DNA from: Lentisphaerae bacterium RIFOXYA12_64_32
GTDB lineage: Bacteria > Verrucomicrobiota > Lentisphaeria > Oligosphaerales > YB12-FULL-65-16
NCBI GenBank assembly: GCA_001803235.1
Contig: MHBL01000116.1
Location: forward strand, 1 to 64,000
DNA length: 64,000 nucleotides
Reading direction: 5' to 3'
Shown piece after piece: positions 62,601 to 64,000 of the stretch; the stretch's first letter is position 1, and each line of letters opens with the position of its first letter. The notes under the pieces were generated by a model. That model was not told the DNA's origin, ran no database searches, and saw only the letters and a list, made by a program, of their open reading frames with translations. A program made the translations under genes and the position numbers.

Positions 62601-64000
62601 TCACCCGTGCAAGCCCCTACAAGGCGGCTCCCGACGCCCCAGGCGGCGGCAAGCTCGGCAGCCTCTACCAGCACCTGATTGTGACCTTCGAGGTCGGCGG
62701 GCGCGATTCCTATGACGCCGCGTCTGCCGACATCCTGGCCGTTGGCGGCACGGACATCCAGGTCAACGGCGACGCCGATGGGGTCCAGTTCCGCGTCATT
62801 GAAGTCCTGGCTGACGGCACGGAGAAGCAGGAACTGAAGGTCCCGGTCCCCCAGGGCGTGGCGGTCGGCACGGCGTACATCACGATCACGCGGCCCATGG
62901 ACATGCCGCTGGACGGCACGTTCAAGCGCCAGGAGTTCACCAGCAACCCGGTCAAGCTGCTGCCCAGCTCGCGCTACGCGTTCGCCGCCAACGCGTCCGA
63001 CACGCAAGACCCCAACCTCTACGGCGGCTCGGTCTCCGTGATCGATACTTGGAACACAGCCCAGATCAAGGCCGAAGACGGCACACTGATGACGAAACTG
63101 CAGCCTATCGAGGTGGCCCGCATCCAGCTCGGCGAGGATGCCAACTACGGCTCGCTCGCACCGCGCCTGATCGCCGCCACGTACGACGGCACGCGCGCCT
63201 ACGTCACGCTCACCGGCAGCCCAGGCATCGCCCTCATCGACGCCCTGGCGCTGCAGGAAGTCGACACAGACCCGAGCCTGCCCGGCGTGCAGCACATCAT
63301 TCTGCAGCAGGACGAGGATCCGGGCACGCCGGGAGTGCAGTACAGCAGCCAGACCGTGCACGCGTTCGACGCCGTGGTCGACAAGGCCGGACACTACCTC
63401 TACATCTCCGATGAAGCCGCCGGCAGGGCCACGATATACGTCGTAGACATCGACCCGTTCTCGCCCACCTACAATCAGCTCGTCCGCACCATCCCGATTC
63501 CCGCCCAGTACGCGCCGCTCGGGCTGCGCGGCCTGGCCTTGAACGCCGATAATTCGCTGCTGTACGCCACAGCGCCCGGACGCACCCTGTTCGGCGGCTA
63601 CTCCTCACTCACCGGGGGCATTGGCAACATCGTCGTCATCCACACCGACCGGATATCCGACCCGAAACTCCGGCCTTTCGACCCGTCCGACCCATTCTCC
63701 GTCATCCCCACCGGCGCGGAACCCTACGACATCACCGGCACCGATGACCCGGACATCATGCTGTTCGTCGACCGTACGGATGACGCGCACGGATTCGGCG
63801 TGCTGCGCATGACGGAGGACGCGAAGGGGAGCCTTTCGTTGGTCGGCCTGAACTATGTCGACCTCCGTCCGTTCGGCATGATCCGGCGTTGGACCGAAGC
63901 ACGACCGCGCCAGGTCTTCGGGGTCAGCAACGCGTCAGGGGTTGTCTTCCTCCCCGCAAACGCCTTGGAAGACTCGGTCGGCGAGCACCCGGCGTACGCG
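43586..64000 (+). CDS. Giant LEPR-XLL surface protein, continuation frame, open to the window end
   Basis: The frame entered at ATC 43586 shows no stop wherever I checked it across 20.4 kb and reaches the window edge, so at least about 6800 more residues belong to the gene. In order: rest of repeat unit 5 and unit 6; two Ig-like domains (44690-45340); about fifteen CARDB domains (45341-52430) with a jelly-roll domain at 46140-46680; an IPT-like domain near 52720; mixed beta domains with a repeat-containing conserved region (53880-54420); a beta-propeller (about 55030-55760); nine putative-Ig units (56430-59030); a YD-repeat region (59640-60360); a dockerin-like pair (60776-60955); Ig-like and ZU5-like domains (61230-62180); and a second propeller (62980-63900). 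If separate, its first in-frame ATG inside a domain is 44012, which makes no biological sense as a start. The 3' end is outside the window. Confidence 0.72.
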   Translation, partial: MLANGGSGWAGGNAAGSGGAIKLSVGTLTGSGTISANGGNGVDWYALGGSGGGGRIAIDYDTLNGFDTANNVSAKAGTGGAGAAGVGTAYVKNNNGEGVLRLDSHAAATGVWTPLGVSTDTAFTVDHLILSGSGVTAAPEHQMPILANQIELLNGAVLTHQYTTASAQYSLLVTVAGQLYIDATSRIDVSNRGYLIGRTNGNTTVGAAQLQAGGSYGGYGSSSNGSTNALYGTSTDPNELGSGGGTSWSNGGSGGGLIRINAGSITLYGAIRADGGSGWNGANAGGSGGGIKLEVGTLEGTGAISANGGNGVDWYALGGSGGGGRIAVIYWDALTLSQSNITATGGTGGAGNGGVGTVYIASTAQETVPPFVVGYEPTGEVYQPVSTLILYFSEAISSDTFTPADVTILNPAGAAISGIQVTQLAADQYEIGFAAQTLDGQYTATIGPNITDMVGNPMSAALVAQFAINRSGPRILSMSPSQQVYTAFDSIDLTFDSAIMADSLRTDDVVLTTPTGSTVTVTQVTKVSSTVYRISFARQALEGAYTLVLGPGITDLSGNLMNQDADLINGETADAFSAEFVQYLPDLVVSGATVPAYGVADQSIQVTWTVTNSGHATASNDWTDAFYLSTDAVLDGGDTLLATESVASYTPLAIGASYQLTKSVAIPKTATPGAKYVIVVTDKNDDQWEISNTNNTLAAAIEVKAIAPDLVTANSAEGEPGYTGYDVFNDTGADQTKSQGVIAGATAVYLVKVQNYTSAAESYTLTGTAGASNWTIRYFDAATGGTEITAAITGAGWSTGSLAASTGATVLRVEATPGVALTVGAENELLVHAVAADSTRFDTIKAGTTVALEDRSVYTNDFETSAGTQWSTTSTDTTPTGGRKFLGRFGNETVTLTVGGLPDHSHVTVAFDLYVIQSWDGNATGTGPDIFDLSISGGETLLHSTFALYSGTLQSFPREYPDAANPTYTGATESNTLGYTFNSTAMDAVYHLVFTFEHRDGTVVLNFAGLNLQGTGDESWGLDNVNVNVASTEPPPDLTVTTSSSAATAAWGQTIPISWTVTNHTDDGNPARGLWSDKVYLSTDNVLGADDTLLLTTSAADYSPLANDASYTLNGNITLPVSGPAGSVYLLFVADATNGQVEADETNNVRAVSITVQAPDLSIPVVTSPASAMTGQSISVSWRVENNGTSATTVTAWSDRVYLSDDAVFGNDQTLGTFPHSGVLDAGASYGQVQSVQLPVTMTAGTYWIFVETDVLGQAPEAPAGLGNTCASGNATVVTLSPVPDLVVTNVTIPGTGGAGQPLEVSWTVANNGSYAATAPWTDRLYLSADGTLRDATQLGDVVRQANLAAGSSYTQTQTVTLPNRDDGVFYIVVVTDATYQIYERDAETNNTGVSTSTVNLTHPDLLPGNVVLSNYSRESGDTLAVDWTVQNQGTGATPTSWTDRIYLSSDPTWSVNDVLLGELANTGALTIGGSYAGQKGVTLPDGISGTYYVLVQTDVSDTVKERTGESNNVAASPALAVTLATYPDLTLQDVTVQELVIGDPVDLTVSWTVANVGTGAGRVSAWVDRVWLSTDETLSGNDLLIDERTNSDPMPAGTQYRVENRVITLPAALQGRFYLLVQADATGLVYEYADTAANVASAGHPVDVMTIPYADLVTTLVIPPATADTGTTLSLIWNVQNTGIGPTSTSDWSDSVWVSLNADGSNGRSLGNFSHVGFLAVGESYTRVVDVTLPTDLASGAYYVFVRPSGPFEFIYTSNNTGRSDDTVAITYIPPPALDLRVTTVTPSVSTASESSEFDVTWTVLNVGPSSATGSWNDQVLLAPNGDLNSATVLGTYRRTQGLAAGYNYQRTEHVRLPAHISGLYVVYVMTDASREVVETNENNNKTYADPALTVTLNPRPDLQVTQLEAPASVTAGAVIDVNWVVTNLGTSATPTGGSRWTDGVYLSLNNQWDGGDLLLGSLANDSALALGESYASSGNYTIPATAGGNMYVIVKADIGDAVDEWPNNSNNATYSAIAVDVLPVPPPDLVVTAVNTVAEAFDGSQITVRYTVANLGAGITFPASWSDTVWLSHSETRRPRSNPEDPANSDWQLGSFGHSGALDVGQSYQGTVTVTLPQYISGQYYIVVWSDAYDNVYEQAFDVNLNPDLPNDMESSNLEATNLNVIYNPPPDLEVTAVTAPTAAQNGEKITVSWTVANNGTNVTNKDSWADVVYISTDSVLHGGGGEEYLVFGRPHTGALNPGASYTEAVNFTLPPSAYGSYIIVETNVDPRLIMTTDERFLLELNEQVDGIVNRAEEKLGKSLEQASQSDLNRLSYSDVIYVLTGNGQQTSWTKVWEGPYTTNNTRAAACTITNHAPDLVVTGVQAPASAFSGDAISISWTVENQGDTAVFENTQSWYDYIYVSPDATFNVSRATLLGRVAHGSTTPLQPDQSYTGTATVTLPAGIEGRRYIYVFCDWNPDPYWGYKAANPVAYPDWPNSYAQRVWEGVPTDAVKNNNVTSTDLMVTYAEPDLRVTSLSSPSTADSGSTVTVNWTVINEGTRATRVNRWVDRIYISRDQSLDVYDELIGEAWHSGIVGVDGTYDATASVRLPDDIEGSFYILIYVDSSYYRSTLGVVMPYPSTDGNARLGGGGAGLVNEYRGEGNDITSAPLTVNRASSPDLQVTSITRPDEVIVGRRFDVTYVVKNLGPGTIPDREGYWTDQIYLSRDQYLDVRSDYYLGSADHTGVLGVNASYSVTQTYNVPRGLTGAYYVFVVTDIPRSDTSGVYHPRGIVYEGSKEGNNASPSSVPMLISLPPPADLQVTSITVPGSAKVSDTVTITYTAKNMPTAQERATGYWADSLYLSADAVWDLGDKLLGRVEYEPDPNRPGMMRPIYRDLAPGASYTASLSAVIPTAMPGNYRVIVRTDIYDDINEGSNNANNKLPSTDTINVTVDTLYLNVATNDTLSTGEELLYRVEVPAGETLEVTLDSSDDSAQNELYVRYEALPNSIHYDAAFEGHLWADQTARVPLTHAGLYYIMVRGVSEPGADIPITLSARVLPFGITDVSPDVGGDGRYVTFTIEGAKFDASAIVKLIRPQFAEYEPVNYQIVNATKIIATFDLRDAPHGLYDVHVTNPDGQVSRLPYRYLVEDTLPLDLTVGMGGPSHLELGQVGWYGFGLYSLTNVDTPYVHFEFGMPNLPKKDVGIQANYIDPDLYEDPPTLWTPLVFRTNLAGEPGVADVPWASLDSIVNINGKLMAPGFTYDLVNKGYAAISFTADTYPELRDILAKDPDFLKRLPPDFLDDLSFTFYIQASATPMTSEEYIAYQRDVAATLREKILADVDAPRSLANAASDAGTWADVYLASLTDAGLLRPEDEPPEIRLQPEFVSLMAAINAGLLGGEAGQEIIAGGDLVSFFETVREWYGHTVDATGSSQAPDAGEFDLGLSHPTHYEAFYVTVGKATWQPIEQVNAVGFDDYFGLIGSQSGALTLTGPTGYGDQNFVPANTALPYSITFENPSSSLDVVQRVQIFQQLDSDLDERSFRLGSIRIGDILVNIPSGRGAFSGEFDFTEAKGFVLRVTAGVDCLTRVALWDLEAIDPETGLAIRDPSIGLLFPNTDMTKQGLVSYTIKAKSDAATGTEIAASVRAYYDDGAPLDSNTVTSVLDATAPVSSLTVTDLGNGSYNLAWSATDDATGSGVAGYTVFMSLYDQPYELYLSRTTDTNAVYEGKAGQTPSFIVLAYDNAGNLETAPAAVELPPYRLIVNLGGVPTEPEDTPAPLPVVTPAPQPITNALFNQALLQVPAQLSKTNAPSFQTVFEPFTAQVFARSIPDSGADIGPLGIAFSPDGDKVYISGGTGRSSIYVFSMTGGTAGTPLATLDVPIYDMAFDSLGQLWATTGGGPLVQLDPTTGQVLARYADGIELGLAADPISAQLYVSSSSGILKFDTATATFSEFSDTRVHGLALAPDGKLWGTTWPDGGQVVRFDSRGRAEVMLDLAQESGGLAFGQPDTPLENLLFISHATGGGLTMVDLVSMQTVQIATGGTRGDFLHVGPDGRLYVTQSHQVDTLTPVTAPRVVNTTPGNTANLTTAIRSVTLTFDQSMLAGTVTNTANYRLRDLTNTVDLDVSSITYDSSTRTALLWFEPLPMDTYRLEVAATLTAETGRAMEQTYAFQFTVLQDLSADLPATFANTRINHATGVVSFDITVTNTLGHAVSTPLRVVFEGVTATGELVILNPDGYDDLGHPYVDLVPDEPGGGLPAGQTTPLRTVRFSNVQALYGGLQPRILGELAEPNRWPTLSSPAAPGTATVGIQYTYTVVGSDPESGTLSYALVKGPAAAALDTNTGVLTWAPNRGDSSNVTFEVRAYDPLGGYARQVWTVSVAGANSAPVLMPIADQTITEGGLLTIALGAYDADGDALIYWADNLPPGAVFDEQTNALRWQTGADDAGRYSDVAVYASDGYSRSVATFEVLVTNRNQAPVLAQPVDRNILEGESVAVRLSATDPDGDAVSYYAPLLPAGAYLNPDTGLFTWAPQYDQHGTYRIQFFAQDASGNTDSKTMTVLVSNVNGQVYFDDLERLVIYEGQALTIRIPAYDPDHPMQPISQIVTDIELDTETSAAASLITVTHTALPAGMAFDAGTLLLTWTPDFDQAGIYDITFTATDDGDSTGTPTTAQMTTRFEIHDANAPPVVADIVNQTTPAGTPLRVNITATDTDDLSGASLVLGVSGLPNFATLTDNGDGTGFIDFAPSLADRGNYALTVTATDDGNGDPNAVLTGSVQFVFTAESDNAQPEFLAVADKVAVVDQELYFTVQVSDLDQDDLTFSATDLPTGATFAATGVYGVAEFRWTSTADQIGTHTVTLHVNDSGNGEPANVLTDDAVVQITVRTSNTAPVLQPIGSKQAAESSQLQIALAATDADGDTVSYTISQSPSGATFDTTTGVFLWTPGYTQAGTYEVTFGATDGNLASAETVLITVANTNQAPEYVPYPEVLGMEGVTLSFTVTAGDIDGDSLFYYAIGNLPDGATFDQETVQFVWTPNYDQAGIYALTFGVADPAGLTDTMNVQVQILNLNRPPVIGAMSGHVAVVGQAFQVTVAGSDPDAGTTLSYAARNLPPGAAFNTTTGELTWTPTSAEVGDYDVLFTVSDGEQVARGNLRLVASTQPVPPDVLIQLTPSFPVGAGKSVIIHVAASGIADIQSLALTVGGTPLTLDTFGRATFTPGAPGHYAILATATDVDGSTGTATADLKVRSLTDTVAPVVSISLPPAGAILQTPTDVVASVADSNLDAWVLEIAPWGGSVYTTLTMGTASFSDTVLARLDPANWTNGAYELRLRASDIGGRQTTVTSLVEIYTVLKADNYTTTATDVSATLNGANVQLIRRYDSLDAATAGMTGYGWQLLGAEPRITTNLAQTGMEELGVYSAYANGTRLYVNLPDGRRAAYTFSPVLQQQGSVIYYTPAWMPDAGVDYTLNTATAALQLFQGAYYQFGTGVPYNPESGQFGNAAFVLEATDGTTHIYGPDQGLRDIVTGGGTDLIWSDSGLVAPNGERLGFQWDRQGRLTTMRTPDGARVLYEYDVQGNLQTVADLAAGQRTWYGYSQTLPHYLTALVDTQSGTGWVLTYNGQGELTGTAAIDQFLGAPRQFLGVSTEGTLAAAQVRRYAFVIGARELSTSGTGLLTLGVEVHSAGTLTLIPGLPSVQGLTAGYHVTETDRGLALFTFNAGGLYVLEVSGNDALTAGDFALEAYLPGDIDGDADVDGQDLALFQPALGSTQGDGNYVVAADADRDGDVDATDQVYLEGNSGFVANRAPTVTATTVTTLPGLRVTIDLGLLATDAEGDTLRFTISNVRHGTVTLGDDGRTVLFAPAAGYTGAAAGFNLAAEDGVLTSTTTTAVTVDVKNEGLVNLVFAQRDPVLAVGQTFQISPTGLFTDGQSVTLPADYATYVSTDPAVAVVSANGQVLTRSTGTTTIVVTALGTTGAIPVTVGTADTRTLQFYPLSYAMQVGETRQFMVRELQDANVADIATAAAGTRYYVAAPALGTITADGLFTALTTGQAYLTIVNGGQSVVVPILVSAPTVGQTIVDGDGGIISDGSGIVFSIPAGALNGATTIGVQSLGEGDLPALPDGFVFEGGVELTGTGVNDFLLPPSLEIPVAGGSGLVPGQIVALFQPATIQLADGSTEQSWVLVDQAVVSADGLTMRTTSAPFVGPFPNGGSAMISINAAQVAFSTGGGGLLGMMALVGQIGETAKLGTVDMQVMFGGNPNAKYYVFPGPAGDFLVPVLPGYNFTTTTRRNENGLVTDLQVAWNAMLEDERKVAALPMPQRFIARETASPSISKAELVFEDGKPFMVFTGYDFTRASPYKAAPDAPGGGKLGSLYQHLIVTFEVGGRDSYDAASADILAVGGTDIQVNGDADGVQFRVIEVLADGTEKQELKVPVPQGVAVGTAYITITRPMDMPLDGTFKRQEFTSNPVKLLPSSRYAFAANASDTQDPNLYGGSVSVIDTWNTAQIKAEDGTLMTKLQPIEVARIQLGEDANYGSLAPRLIAATYDGTRAYVTLTGSPGIALIDALALQEVDTDPSLPGVQHIILQQDEDPGTPGVQYSSQTVHAFDAVVDKAGHYLYISDEAAGRATIYVVDIDPFSPTYNQLVRTIPIPAQYAPLGLRGLALNADNSLLYATAPGRTLFGGYSSLTGGIGNIVVIHTDRISDPKLRPFDPSDPFSVIPTGAEPYDITGTDDPDIMLFVDRTDDAHGFGVLRMTEDAKGSLSLVGLNYVDLRPFGMIRRWTEARPRQVFGVSNASGVVFLPANALEDSVGEHPAYA
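45341..52430 (+). repeat. Array of about fifteen CARDB domains
   Basis: Units begin with a PDL(V/T/Q)V-like strand and contain a W-D-YLS segment, an L-G-SY strand, a YY-V-TD strand and a final E-NN. Starts are near 45341, 46690, 47056, 47431, 47790, 48166, 48545, 48916, 49286, 49670, 50100, 50661, 51120, 51567 and 51986, so the usual period is 365-385 bases. CARDB domains are Ig-like adhesion modules; here they form a long stalk. Unlike the Gly-rich repeat, units differ widely, so this array is old. Confidence 0.82.
56430..59030 (+). repeat. Array of nine putative-Ig (He_PIG-like) domains
   Basis: Each unit of about 85-95 residues has a starting APV(L)-like strand, a DPDGD/DxDGD turn, a LPxGAxFD segment, a TGxFxWxP segment and a final F.V.D strand. 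Starts lie near 56430, 56700, 56970, 57240, 57600, 57900, 58210, 58480 and 58755. These are stalk-forming, often calcium-binding, extracellular modules. Confidence 0.78.
60776..60955 (+). other. Dockerin-like EF-hand pair within the giant gene
   Basis: GDIDGDADVDGQDLALF and, about 30 residues on, ADADRDGDVDATDQVYL are two dockerin-type calcium loops. Dockerins bind cohesins in cellulosome-like systems; in planctomycete-like genomes they also occur as general surface modules. No cohesin is visible in the window. Confidence 0.7.

Noticed and set aside
34797-63394. Very long minus-strand open frames (for example 34797-37577, 38058-41708, 41715-43469, 47426-50659, 56435-59098, 61367-63394)
   Set aside because: They lie opposite the giant gene. 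Their translations are Arg/Gly/Val/His-rich without domains, while the plus strand gives clear domain repeats. High GC at third positions keeps the opposite frame open.
44012-64000. The second half of the giant gene as an independent gene starting at ATG 44012
   Set aside because: The start would fall in the middle of a repeat unit with no signal peptide; the deletion explains the break better.

Overview
High-GC bacterial DNA, read as a chromosomal segment from a Planctomycetota/Lentisphaerota-like (PVC-type) or related uncultured lineage. The grounds are a LEPR-XLL surface-protein motif on a giant gene, a MoxR/DUF58/BatA-type von Willebrand A (vWA) cluster joined to ABC-2 transporters, and repeat families between genes that often appear as spurious peptides in such genomes. 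The phylum is inferred, not proven. I saw no rRNA, tRNA, CRISPR array, prophage or insertion sequence.

Layout. (1) 36-2546, minus strand: a secreted SGNH-hydrolase lipoprotein. (2) 2547-3368: a repeat-rich divergent spacer. (3) 3369-10355, plus strand: a coiled-coil membrane protein, then a ferric-iron-type ABC importer (binding protein, permease, ATPase). The ATPase frame runs without a stop into an NHL-propeller lipoprotein. (4) 10457-30802, plus strand: a large vWA membrane protein, MoxR AAA+ ATPase, DUF58 protein, BatA-like vWA protein, a secreted/membrane protein, ABC ATPase and permease, a second secreted/membrane protein, a second ABC ATPase and permease, and a TPR protein with a gluzincin-type zinc protease signature. 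(5) 31317-64000 and beyond: a giant modular surface gene with LamG, lectin, PPC, Ig-like, CARDB, YD-repeat, dockerin-like and propeller modules. It is interrupted once by a 64-base deletion in a repeat and runs off the window.

Working model (inference): the MoxR-DUF58-vWA proteins act as a chaperone/metal-dependent adhesion assembly at the membrane, coupled to two ABC-2 transporters. The TPR-protease and the giant adhesin are downstream surface partners or clients.

The most unusual content is non-coding. Most gaps hold short tandem arrays with 7-, 8-, 9- or 10-base periods, several sharing one octamer or decamer in opposite orientations. Two three-hairpin elements keep a CTYGY loop while their stem bases change in compensated pairs. 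A family of palindromic elements with TAAATCGACACGCCCT ends also occurs; one copy sits inside, and is translated through, the ABC ATPase gene. A heptamer array likewise lies inside the permease gene.
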